Part shown: positions 47,356 through 55,727 of the stretch, one piece after another | Numbering within the stretch: position 1 is the first letter of the stretch | Layout: every line of letters starts with the position of its first letter | NCBI RefSeq assembly: GCF_902506655.1 | Contig: NZ_LR734808.1 | Span: 1,984,001-2,048,000, forward strand | Reading direction: 5' to 3' | From: Marinoscillum sp. 108 | Lineage (GTDB): Bacteria > Bacteroidota > Bacteroidia > Cytophagales > Cyclobacteriaceae | DNA length: 64,000 nucleotides | Notes under the pieces: generated by a model | The model's input: the letters and a program-made list of their open reading frames with translations, nothing else | Databases searched by the model: none | Told to the model about the DNA's origin: nothing | Translations under genes and position numbers: made by a program

Positions 47356-50300
47356 TTAAAATCCAAAATTCAGACCCATAGAAAAGGTTTTCACATTGGG
47401 AAAGGCCCCCAGATCAAACCCTCGCTCATAGATACCCGGGCCTCGAAACTCAGGATCCAGGCCACTGTACTTGGTGAGGGTGATCAAGTTTTGACCGGAG
47501 ATTGATACCTGCGCTGTTTCGAACCCAATGCGCTCTACCCAGGCGCTGGGCAGGTTATAAGCCAGGCTGATGAACTTCATCCTCGCAAAATTTCCGTTCT
47601 CCAACCATCGATCCGCATCACCTCTAGAATTGAGGGTGGTCCCGTAATAGGCCCTGGGCACGTCCGTATCGGGATTTTCAGGGGTCCAGGGTTTAATTCC
47701 GGCCGGGTAGTTGGAGTTGTCATCAAATCGCCCCATCAAAGACATGGGACCATTGTAGACGGTAGCGCCTAATGAACTGAACCATGTCATGGAAAACTCA
47801 AAGTTTTGGTACGACGCATTAAAGTTGAAACCAAGCTCTATATCCGCCCATGGGTTGCCCATTACTACTTTATCGTCATTTGTAATCTGGCCGTCACCAT
47901 TGTGATCTACGAAGCGGATATCGCCCGGCTGTGCTCCAGGCTGAATGATCTGACCGTCGGTCGTGTGTCCCTCTATATCCTGAGTGGTCTGAAATAGACC
48001 ATCTGTCTCCAGCACGTACCACATCCCGATGGGTTGTCCCACTTCTGTCACGGTATTGCCTACGTAGATGTCATTTCTACCATAGCCCAGGCTGAGCACC
48101 TCATTTTTGATAGTAGTAACATTCAGCGTGGTGTTGTATTTGAATGCTTTCTCTGCTTCAGAGTAAGTCAGTGATAGCTCAAATCCTGAATTTTTCAGCG
48201 AGGCTGCATTTACAACAGGGTTGCCCCCATCGTTACCAGTGGTCAACGTGATTGGTGCCTCTGTGAGGACATCCTTGGTCTCGGAGATGTAATATTCAGC
48301 TGTAGCGGTAAGTTTGTTTTTCAACAAGCCAAGATCCAGGCCGAAGTTCTTCTGGGTCAGTGTTTCCCATCTCAAATTATTGTTGGCCAATCGGATATTT
48401 GTTCCACCTGGTTCTATGTGCTGATCCCGTCCCATGGCGATGGTCGGAAAAGTATTGATGGTCTGCTGATAATCCCAGTAGCCAATATTGCTACTCCCCA
48501 GCGTACCATAGTTTGCTCTTAGCTTCAGGTTGCTGATCAGGCTGCTATTGAAAAATGCCTCGTCGCTGATTCTCCATGCTGCTGCCAGGGATGGAAAGCT
48601 TGACCATCTGTTATCCTTGCTTAGTCTGGAAGTACCATCCTTTCTAAACACAGCATTCAGAATGTATTTATTGTCATAGGTATAGTTGATCCTACCCAGA
48701 TACGAAATCAATACTGCCTCCTGTCTAAACCCTGTAACTACTGCCTGATCTCCCTGATCCAACACGGTATAGTACTGGCCTGTGGTCGGATTCTGAGGAA
48801 GGTTGCGCTTTACCCCTTCCATTCTGGCATATTTGTCATTTTGAAAGGTCTGCCCCAGTAGAACGTCAACCTGATGTTTGCCAAAGTCCTTGTTGAAATT
48901 AAGGGTGTTTTCCACCAAAAGCGTACTTGATTCACCTCTATTCTCAATAGCTATGGAAGGATCATAAGGCTGATTCAGGGTCCAATTACCCTCCTTTCTC
49001 AGGAACTGATAATGATCATTGCTCCTTTCATAACCCATGTTTACCCGGTATTTGAGTGAGGGCAAAAACTGCAACTCAGACCAAACATTGCCGCGCACCC
49101 TGAAATTAGCATTGGTGCGGTCTTCCAGCTCAGCAATAGCAACTGGGTTGGTGCCAAATGTACGAGCACGTGCCTCATTCCCATAGCCATAGCCACCAGG
49201 GTTGTTTTCATCATACACAGGAATAGTAGGCATCAATCTGATCACATCAAAGATTGGATTTCCTGACATTTCATCTGCTTGAGCATTGGTGATAGCGATG
49301 TTTTCCCCAACACTAAAAATTCCTTTTTTCGCTGACGTATTCACCCTGAAGCTCATTCGTTCAAAGCCCGTGCTGATAACCGTGCCTTTGTTTTCGAAAT
49401 AGTTGCCTGAGATCAGGTAGTTGCCATTGGGGCCGCCACCAGAAAAGGACAAGTTATAATCCTGAATTCTCCCTGACTGAAAGGCTTCATCCTGCCAATC
49501 GGTATCATTAGTCAGATCATGATCCTGTCTGGGTACGCCGGCATTGTCATAAGCCATATTATTGAGTTGGATATACTCATCACGATCTGCCAGCTCATAC
49601 CTCGGGATCTGTTGTACCCCGGTTTTTCCCGAAAACTTGACCTGAAGTGGGCCTTCCCGCCCCTTTTTGGTAGTAATAATGATCACACCATTGGCCGCTC
49701 TGGATCCGTAAATAGCCGCTGCAGACGCATCCTTCAGAATCTGAATGGATTCGATATCGTTGGGATTGAAGTCACGGTTGGCCGTGGTGATCATCCCGTC
49801 AATTACGTACAGTGGAGGCTGATTGCTGAAGTTACTCAGCCCACGAATTTGAATTTGAGCTTCGCTACCCGGCTGGCCTCCTCCTCTGATATTTACGCCA
49901 GTGGCAAGTCCCTGCATAGCTTCCGCTACAGTGGTAGCTTGTCTCTTTTGCAACTCTTCAGTATCAACTACGGACACTGCCCCTGTTAAATCTGCTTTCT
50001 TTTGCTCTCCGTAACCGATCACCACTACCTCCTGCAAACTTGTGTAATCAGGCTCCAGCGTGATGTCAAAATTAGTACGATCACCCACCGTAACCTCCTG
50101 GGTATGATAGCCTACAAATGAGATAAGCAAGCTGGCTTCCTCTGACACTTCGATCTTAAACTGTCCGTCAATGTCAGTGATGGTACCATTGGTAGTGCCT
50201 TTTTCTACAATAGTAGCACCAGGCAATCCTTCTTCATTCTCGTCAATAACCCGTCCGGAAATCTCTCGTTTGACATACACCACTTCTGACACTACCGGCA

Positions 50301-50670
50301 GCTTCTCTGCCTCATTTACCTTCTTGATGGTAATGGTCTCATTGATCCGCCTGAGTGAAACCCGTGCCTGCACGGAGATTTCTTTCAGCAGATCATCCAT
50401 ATTCCACTTACCTGTTGTTAGGTAAATACTTTTGTCCTTTAACTCCCTTTTGGAGTACGCAAAGGAAAACTCACTGGAACCTTCGATCTCTTCCAAAAGA
50501 TCAATGAGTCTCTTCCCTTCGTAATTCAATTCGAAGCTGATCTCGCTCAGGTATTTACGCTGAGCGGAGGTCTCATATGCGAACGCCATGGTGAGCGAAT
50601 AGCACATGATAATCGCATAAATCGCAATTTTGGACATGCGAATGATTAATTTTTGTAATTTTGCATGCAT
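47356..50670 (-). CDS. SusC/RagA-family TonB-dependent transporter with STN signalling domain
   Basis: Outer-membrane importer of 1104 aa. Signal peptide (about 1-37, ends YETSAQ), STN domain (about 45-115), carboxypeptidase-D-like domain (about 128-210), TonB box and plug (LQEVVVIGYGEQKKADLTGAV, AMQGLATGVNI, AAAIYGSRAANGVI) and a beta barrel ending in LNFGF. The STN domain indicates regulation through the FecR protein encoded just upstream. The leader between fecR and this gene carries the hairpin at 50701-50739. Substrate unknown; GH43-type neighbours suggest a substituted hemicellulose or pectin fragment. Confidence 0.96.
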   Translation of the reverse strand: MHAKLQKLIIRMSKIAIYAIIMCYSLTMAFAYETSAQRKYLSEISFELNYEGKRLIDLLEEIEGSSEFSFAYSKRELKDKSIYLTTGKWNMDDLLKEISVQARVSLRRINETITIKKVNEAEKLPVVSEVVYVKREISGRVIDENEEGLPGATIVEKGTTNGTITDIDGQFKIEVSEEASLLISFVGYHTQEVTVGDRTNFDITLEPDYTSLQEVVVIGYGEQKKADLTGAVSVVDTEELQKRQATTVAEAMQGLATGVNIRGGGQPGSEAQIQIRGLSNFSNQPPLYVIDGMITTANRDFNPNDIESIQILKDASAAAIYGSRAANGVIIITTKKGREGPLQVKFSGKTGVQQIPRYELADRDEYIQLNNMAYDNAGVPRQDHDLTNDTDWQDEAFQSGRIQDYNLSFSGGGPNGNYLISGNYFENKGTVISTGFERMSFRVNTSAKKGIFSVGENIAITNAQADEMSGNPIFDVIRLMPTIPVYDENNPGGYGYGNEARARTFGTNPVAIAELEDRTNANFRVRGNVWSELQFLPSLKYRVNMGYERSNDHYQFLRKEGNWTLNQPYDPSIAIENRGESSTLLVENTLNFNKDFGKHQVDVLLGQTFQNDKYARMEGVKRNLPQNPTTGQYYTVLDQGDQAVVTGFRQEAVLISYLGRINYTYDNKYILNAVFRKDGTSRLSKDNRWSSFPSLAAAWRISDEAFFNSSLISNLKLRANYGTLGSSNIGYWDYQQTINTFPTIAMGRDQHIEPGGTNIRLANNNLRWETLTQKNFGLDLGLLKNKLTATAEYYISETKDVLTEAPITLTTGNDGGNPVVNAASLKNSGFELSLTYSEAEKAFKYNTTLNVTTIKNEVLSLGYGRNDIYVGNTVTEVGQPIGMWYVLETDGLFQTTQDIEGHTTDGQIIQPGAQPGDIRFVDHNGDGQITNDDKVVMGNPWADIELGFNFNASYQNFEFSMTWFSSLGATVYNGPMSLMGRFDDNSNYPAGIKPWTPENPDTDVPRAYYGTTLNSRGDADRWLENGNFARMKFISLAYNLPSAWVERIGFETAQVSISGQNLITLTKYSGLDPEFRGPGIYERGFDLGAFPNVKTFSMGLNFGF

Positions 50671-50700
50671 AGAGTTTTTGTTTAAGTCAGAAACTTTTCC

Positions 50701-50739
50701 GAGAGCTGAGAACCTTTCCCCAAAGTCCTCTCAGCTTTC
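50701..50739 (-). promoter_or_regulatory. Structured leader element between fecR and susC (copy 2)
   Basis: An 11-bp stem (one G-U pair) formed by 50701-50711 and 50729-50739, with a 17-nt loop, lies 18 bp after the fecR stop and 30 bp before the susC start. The minus-strand loop reads GGACTTTGGGGAAAGGT. Its first 14 nt match 11 of 14 positions in the copy at 38452-38476, though the stems differ in sequence. Confidence 0.68.
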
Positions 50740-50757
50740 TTTTTTTATATATTAGGT

Positions 50758-51741
50758 TTACTTGATAATTACTTTTTTTCCATCTATTTCATATTCAAAA
50801 TCATAAGCATAGGATAAGCTCTCCAAAACGGCTTTCAGTGTCGGATTTTTATATCGAGCAGTAAAAGCCTTTTTGTAATCCAGTTCGCGCTTAATCTCAA
50901 ACTTCACATCATACCACCTGGAAAGTTCCTTGATAATATCCTTAATACCCCGATCTTCAAAAATCAGCGCCTGATCCATCCAGCCGAAAACCTGTTGGCT
51001 GTCCTCTATCCTCTTTTTGTCAAAGAAATTGCTCCCCGTGGTGTACACGACCATTTCGTCAGGCACCAACACCACATCTGATTCAGAAAACGAACTTTCT
51101 ACCGAGACGCTACCAGTTTTCACGGCTACTTCTATCTGCTCAGCATCTGGATATGAGCGCACATTGAACGAAGTTCCTAGCACCTGCACATTTACTTCGC
51201 CGGATTTGATTTTGAAAGGCCGTGACTCATCCCTTGCCACATCAAAAAAGGCCTCCCCTACCAAAGTAACTTCCCGTTTGCTCTCAGAGAAGACCTTAGG
51301 ATAAGAGAGCATACTTCCAGAATTCAGTTTTACTATGGTGCCATCCGATAGCTCAAAGGTCAGTTTCTGACCATTGGCCGCTTCTTTCTCTATCTGAACC
51401 TCCTGCGTGGCTACATGGCTGGTTTCAGCCGAGTTGGTAGCATCCCACACAAGATAGAGTCCAATTCCCAAAACCATGACTGCCGCCACCCTGATCAGAT
51501 AGTCAAAAGCTCCAAGCGATCTTTCTTTTGGCAACTCATGAGAGGGCGTAGCACTGTTGACAATGCGATCAAGCACGGCTGATTTTGAAGTGAGAATCTC
51601 GTCAGCCGACAATTTCCAATCTGCCACAATGTTCTCAAACACTTTGCGATTGAGAGCGTCCTCCTCCAGCCAAGACTTGAGCTTCACCTCCTCCTCTCGG
51701 GTGAGATCGTTTATTAGATATTTTGAAATAAGGTGCTCCAT
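50758..51741 (-). CDS. FecR-family anti-sigma factor
   Basis: Inner-membrane anti-sigma factor of 327 aa. N-terminal cytoplasmic part (about 1-85), one membrane span (LIRVAAVMVLGIGLYLVWD, about 86-105), FecR domain (about 130-220, with LSDGTIVKLNSGSMLSYPK and GEAFFDVARDES) and a DUF4974-like C-terminal part (about 255-327). It should hold the sigma factor encoded at 51898-52524 until the STN domain of the following SusC signals transport. Same layout as the pair at 38510-40243. Confidence 0.95.
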   Translation of the reverse strand: MEHLISKYLINDLTREEEVKLKSWLEEDALNRKVFENIVADWKLSADEILTSKSAVLDRIVNSATPSHELPKERSLGAFDYLIRVAAVMVLGIGLYLVWDATNSAETSHVATQEVQIEKEAANGQKLTFELSDGTIVKLNSGSMLSYPKVFSESKREVTLVGEAFFDVARDESRPFKIKSGEVNVQVLGTSFNVRSYPDAEQIEVAVKTGSVSVESSFSESDVVLVPDEMVVYTTGSNFFDKKRIEDSQQVFGWMDQALIFEDRGIKDIIKELSRWYDVKFEIKRELDYKKAFTARYKNPTLKAVLESLSYAYDFEYEIDGKKVIIK

Positions 51742-51897
51742 TGTATTTTAATCCTTACACCTAGAAGAGTCAATTCACCGTGGAAATACTGACGAGATTG
51801 CAAACAAATACAATCTAAACACCACATAACCCAATACACTATTACATTTCATAATGAAAGGCTTATTCTGTTAAAAATATTAAAACAAAGGGTTTTA

Positions 51898-52524
51898 CTA
51901 AAGCTGAGCCAACAGGGTGCTAATGACGAGGGCTGATAAGGAACCAATGCTTGTGAAGAAGTGGTAGTTTTTATCAGATTCCTTAAAGTGTTCCCGTAGT
52001 CCTTCTTTGATTTTTCGGAGCGCTAAATGCAAGTGGCTCTCCACTGTGCGTTTGGAGATCCCCAGCTCATCTGCAATCTGTTGATTGGTGTAGCCCTTGT
52101 TTTTGGCCAGGTCATACACCACCCGATTGTGCAGCGACAAATCGGAAAGAATGGTAGTCACCAACTCATCCAATTCCTTGCCTAAGAGGAGGTTTTCAGG
52201 GTCCACGGCATCTGAGATCTGCAGAGTTTCATCATAATTGGAATAAGAGAAACGTCGCAAATCTTTGGAAGCCATGCGTATGGCCAAATGCTTTACGGAG
52301 ACGTGCAGATAAGAGCCTAACTCCTGTATATTGGAATAATCCGGACGCTTGTTCCAGATGTTGAGAAAGACTTCTGATACAACATCCTCGGCGAGTTGCT
52401 TGCCCTTGGTGATCGAAAACGCATACCTAAAGAGACGTTCGAAGTTGGCTTCATAGACCTCTTCGAACCATCCCTTGAATGAATCGTCATCAGAAAGCTT
52501 CCGTATGTTCGTTTTCTTTGTCAA
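51898..52524 (-). CDS. ECF-type RNA polymerase sigma factor
   Basis: Sigma factor of 208 aa. Region 2 about 20-90 (YEANFERLFRYAFSI, AEDVVSEVFLNIWNKRPDY) and region 4 about 130-185 (LHNRVVYDLAKNKGYTNQQI, ELGISKRTVESHL). A C-terminal hydrophobic tail (IGSLSALVISTLLAQL) may tether it to the membrane. It differs clearly from the sigma factor at 39647-40243, so promoter choice may differ. It heads the locus running to 40566. Confidence 0.95.
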   Translation of the reverse strand: MTKKTNIRKLSDDDSFKGWFEEVYEANFERLFRYAFSITKGKQLAEDVVSEVFLNIWNKRPDYSNIQELGSYLHVSVKHLAIRMASKDLRRFSYSNYDETLQISDAVDPENLLLGKELDELVTTILSDLSLHNRVVYDLAKNKGYTNQQIADELGISKRTVESHLHLALRKIKEGLREHFKESDKNYHFFTSIGSLSALVISTLLAQL

Positions 52525-52707
52525 AAGAGTTGATTATGAACCTCTCAAAACTCCGGGATTTTGATCCACTTGTTTTGAATTCAATCGGAAAAATAAGAAA
52601 GATTATTAGAAATTTATCACTGATTTGAAAATTACCCCACCTGACACCTAGCTGATTTAGGTGGATAAATGACATGCTCCCAGTGTGATACACTGGGGTG
52701 TGCCCAT
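52525..52707. other. Upstream region of the ECF gene with two small hairpins
   Basis: Beyond the sugar-porter terminator and before the sigma start I see two perfect small stems: CCCAGTGT / ACACTGGG at 52679-52697 (3-nt loop) and CACCTA / TAGGTG at 52645-52663 (7-nt loop). On the minus strand they would follow the terminator and might lie in the sigma gene leader or overlap its promoter. No gene is convincing here. Confidence 0.4.
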
Positions 52708-52750
52708 AAAAAAAGCATGGGTAACGGAGCTGATGCTCCGTTACCCATGC
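52708..52750 (-). terminator. Strong rho-independent terminator after the sugar porter
   Basis: A perfect 16-bp stem GCATGGGTAACGGAGC / GCTCCGTTACCCATGC with a 4-nt loop lies at 52715-52750. Seven T follow on the minus strand. It lies 25 bp past the porter stop. Confidence 0.93.
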
Positions 52751-52775
52751 CCTCATTCAAATATCTGTTAATGAC

Positions 52776-54191
52776 TTACTTATGCCATAAATTCTCAATC
52801 TCTTCCAGGCTCTTGCCTTTGGTTTCGGGGACAAACTTCCATACAAACCATGCAGCGATGAAGCCAATGATTCCATAAATCCAGTAAGCAAAACCATGAT
52901 TGAATTTTTCCACCAACCAGGAATTGTTATTCATCATCGGGAAAGTCTGTGAAACCACAAAGTTGGAAATCCACTGAGCGGCTACCGCGAAAGCCATGGC
53001 CTTGTCTCGGATGGTATTGGGGAAAATCTCTGAAAGTAATACCCAAGTAACAGGCCCCCAGGAGATGGCAAAAGCAGCTACATAAAGCATCATAAACACC
53101 AAAGAGCCCACACCCATGGCATCCATAGAGAAGGTAAGTCCAAGCCCCACCATGCTGACACCCATCGCCAGACCTCCTATGATCTGGAGTGGCTTTCTGC
53201 CGAGCTTATCTACCAACAATATGGCAATGACCGTGAATAACAAATTGACGGCACCCACCACGATGGTCTGGAGCAATGCCGCATTGGTGCCGGAGCCTGC
53301 ATTCTTGAAAATTTCCGGTGCATAATAAAGAACGACATTGATCCCGACAAACTGCTGAAACATGGACAACAGCAAGCCAATGAAAATAACCACAAAACCG
53401 AACGACCAAAGCGCACTGCTCTTGTTGAGGTTTATAGCATCTTTGATTTCTTTAAAAACCTCGTTGGCAATCTTTTCTCCATTGATGTTTTTCAGGATCT
53501 GTAACGAATCTTCATACTTTCCCCTCAGGGCCAGCCATCTTGGACTTTTAGGAATGGTGAAAAGAAAGGTGATAAACAAGGTAGCAGGAATCAGTTCAGA
53601 AGCAAACATCCATCTCCAACCAATCCTTTCCAGCCACTGATCGTCCCCTTGAAGGGAGATGTAGTAGTTGACAAAATAAACCACCAGCATCCCGAAGATG
53701 ATGGCAAACTGATTCCAGGAAACGAAAAATCCACGCTTATCAGCCGGAGACACCTCGGCCAGGTACATAGGTGAAAGCATAGAGGCAATACCCACACCAA
53801 GCCCACCGATGATCCTATAGACCACAAAATGGGTTAGAAAAGTATGGTCACCATCTCCTATAGCCCTGAAACCTAACTCAGGAACGGCAGAGCCCAGTGC
53901 CGAGATGGCAAACAATCCGGCGGCCAGCATCAATCCGCCTCTCCTTCCTAGTCTGTGGGCAATGAGTCCGCCTATGGCCCCGCCAATGATACATCCTATC
54001 AAAGCGCTGGAGACTGCAAAGCCAAGCAGAGAGTTGGACGAGAGCTCATCTAATCCCCGCGGATCCACAAAAAAAGCCTGCAGTGAACCCACGGTACCAG
54101 AGATCACAGCTGTGTCATAGCCAAAGAGCAACCCTCCGAGGGTTGCCACAAGTGCTATCGACTTGATATTTGTTTTAGGTCTTTCTGTCAT
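52776..54191 (-). CDS. MFS sugar porter (XylE/AraE-like sugar:H+ symporter)
   Basis: Inner-membrane sugar transporter of 471 aa with 12 spans. Sugar-porter signatures are clear: GGLLFGYDTAVISGT, HRLGRRGG, PKSPRWLALRGKYE, QQFVGINVVLYYAPEIF, VDKLGRKPL and the C-terminal PETKGKSLEEIE. It would import a monosaccharide such as xylose, arabinose, glucose or mannose. It is monocistronic, bounded by a terminator on each side, and lies between the LacI/SDR group and the second ECF locus. Which sugar cannot be told from sequence. Confidence 0.94.
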   Translation of the reverse strand: MTERPKTNIKSIALVATLGGLLFGYDTAVISGTVGSLQAFFVDPRGLDELSSNSLLGFAVSSALIGCIIGGAIGGLIAHRLGRRGGLMLAAGLFAISALGSAVPELGFRAIGDGDHTFLTHFVVYRIIGGLGVGIASMLSPMYLAEVSPADKRGFFVSWNQFAIIFGMLVVYFVNYYISLQGDDQWLERIGWRWMFASELIPATLFITFLFTIPKSPRWLALRGKYEDSLQILKNINGEKIANEVFKEIKDAINLNKSSALWSFGFVVIFIGLLLSMFQQFVGINVVLYYAPEIFKNAGSGTNAALLQTIVVGAVNLLFTVIAILLVDKLGRKPLQIIGGLAMGVSMVGLGLTFSMDAMGVGSLVFMMLYVAAFAISWGPVTWVLLSEIFPNTIRDKAMAFAVAAQWISNFVVSQTFPMMNNNSWLVEKFNHGFAYWIYGIIGFIAAWFVWKFVPETKGKSLEEIENLWHK

Positions 54192-54512
54192 TATTAAATT
54201 CTGTTAGGTTTCTACTCTTTCGCTGGGAATCAAAAAATGCATAGATCTGGTTTCTTCCACCTACTCACATGCGCACATGCCCAACACCCTCTAAAATAGC
54301 TCGCTCATAGGAAAGAAGCTGCCATCATTCAATTAAGCGCATATCCAAATGACCAATGAGCCCCATATTAGAGACATATTAATCCTTTGATCGTTCTTAT
54401 TCAGATCTTTTACAATCATGTCCGTCTCACTAAAAGAAAAGGATGGAGTTTTAATCCACCCTTTTCGAGAAGTATGAAGAAGGGTCTTTAAAATTTTCTT
54501 GACAGAATATCC
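54192..54512. other. Intergenic region between SDR and sugar porter
   Basis: This 321-bp gap contains the SDR terminator at 54437-54465. The rest up to the porter start at 54191 should hold the porter promoter. I see no open frame with coding character, no LacI-type operator and no other clear site. Confidence 0.5.
54437..54465 (-). terminator. Rho-independent terminator after the SDR gene
   Basis: AAAAGGATGGA at 54437-54447 and TCCACCCTTTT at 54455-54465 form an 11-bp stem with one mismatch and a 7-nt loop. On the minus strand it is followed by CTTTT. It lies about 47 bp past the SDR stop. Confidence 0.7.
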
Positions 54513-55325
54513 TCAGACACCACTAAAGGCACTGAACCCACCATCCACTGGCAACACCACACCTGTGATAAAACTGGCAGAATCCGAACACAAAAACTGC
54601 ACGGCTCCAGCAAGCTCCCTGATCTCGCCAAACCTACCCATGGGCGTTTTGTTGATGACCTTTTTGCTTCTGTCCGTCAATGACCCATCAGGATTGAGCA
54701 ACAGCTCTCTATTCTGATCTCCTATAAAAAATCCGGGAGCTATCGCATTCACACGCACTTTATCCCCATATTTTCTGGCTAGCTCACAGGCCATCCACCT
54801 TGTGAAGGTATTTACTCCAGACTTAGCAATAGAGTATCCAAGCACTCTGGTAATAGCCGAATAGGTGGCCATGGAGGAAATATTAATGATACTTCCTGAC
54901 CCGTTTTCAGCGATGGACCTACCAAAAACCAACGAAGGGTAAACAGTCCCTTTCAGGTTGAGATCCATGGCCTGGTCAATGGCCTCAATTTTCAAATCAA
55001 AAATCTGCTGATCATGAGACTGAGTTGCTCCGGGAATATTACCCCCGGCGGCATTGATCAGAATATCAATCCTGCCGAACTCATCCAGAATGAGCTTATT
55101 GGTTTCTTCCAACTCCTTAACATTCAACACATCACAGACCCGCCCCATCACATCCGGGGTGATTTTCTTAAGTTCCGCTACACGTTGGTCTATTTTGGTT
55201 TGGTCCCGGTTTAGAATAACAAGCTTACATTTGGCCTCAGCCAGACTTCTCGCCAGCGTACTCCCGATCACCCCGGCTCCTCCGGTAATTATTACTACTT
55301 TCCCTGATAAGTCAAATAAATTCAT
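54513..55325 (-). CDS. SDR-family oxidoreductase, possibly D-mannonate/fructuronate oxidoreductase
   Basis: Cytoplasmic NAD(P)-dependent short-chain dehydrogenase of 270 aa. It has the nucleotide-binding TGGAGVIGS, the NAAGG motif, catalytic Ser in IINISSM, and the active-site YSIAK. The C-terminal GFFIGDQNRELLLNPDGSLTD resembles SDR enzymes described as D-mannonate oxidoreductase in uronate use. No mannonate dehydratase (uxuA) is nearby in the window, so this name is tentative. It is divergent from lacI; a LacI-type operator lies at 55610-55629 between them, so the regulator may also control it. Confidence 0.85.
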   Translation of the reverse strand: MNLFDLSGKVVIITGGAGVIGSTLARSLAEAKCKLVILNRDQTKIDQRVAELKKITPDVMGRVCDVLNVKELEETNKLILDEFGRIDILINAAGGNIPGATQSHDQQIFDLKIEAIDQAMDLNLKGTVYPSLVFGRSIAENGSGSIINISSMATYSAITRVLGYSIAKSGVNTFTRWMACELARKYGDKVRVNAIAPGFFIGDQNRELLLNPDGSLTDRSKKVINKTPMGRFGEIRELAGAVQFLCSDSASFITGVVLPVDGGFSAFSGV

Positions 55326-55609
55326 TATTTGGTTGATACGATTTTAAAGAATTGTGTTCTATTCATGAGACCAATATTTTAAGATTGGAAATTCAACACC
55401 TGCAGAAACACGCAAGATATCACCCTTTCCATATTTCATTCGATAAACAAAAGTTTAGATGCTCTCTTTTTACCTAAAAAAATAGGAACTCAACAGTTGT
55501 CTACTTAAAATACTCAACAATACACCTTCTGTAACACAATTGATTGCCTTTTAAGTGACCCAATATTGGTTTTCAAGATCATTTTCGAAAGGTATAATAC
55601 TTTTTTGAA

Positions 55610-55629
55610 TTACGCAATCGGTTGTGTAA
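55610..55629. promoter_or_regulatory. LacI-type operator O1 upstream of lacI
   Basis: TTACGCAATCGGTTGTGTAA is a near-perfect palindrome with the central CG typical for LacI-family binding. Its core CAATCGGTTG (55615-55624) recurs exactly at 56818-56827 and with one change at 56896-56905. The place, 98 bp before the lacI start, suggests autoregulation and perhaps control of the divergent SDR gene. Confidence 0.72.
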
Positions 55630-55702
55630 TTTAATCGTACAATTAAGCACAATGAATCCCCACAACCGTTTTTTTGCTATCTTTAGGTGTTTGAAATTAT
55701 GA

Positions 55703-55710
55703 TATTTTTG
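55703..55710 (+). promoter_or_regulatory. Candidate Bacteroidota -7 promoter element for lacI
   Basis: TATTTTTG matches the TAnnTTTG consensus and lies 17 bp before the lacI start codon. I see no well-spaced -33 TTTG, and the resulting leader would be very short, so this is tentative. Confidence 0.3.
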
Positions 55711-55727
55711 GATGGAAATTCCACGCG

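Larger units (their letters stand above)
55326..55727. other. Divergent promoter region between SDR and lacI
   Basis: This 402-bp gap holds promoters for two divergent genes. It contains a palindromic LacI-type operator at 55610-55629 and, nearer lacI, a match to the Bacteroidota -7 element at 55703-55710. The part from 55326 to about 55600 is AT-rich and I see no gene or further site in it. Confidence 0.5.
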
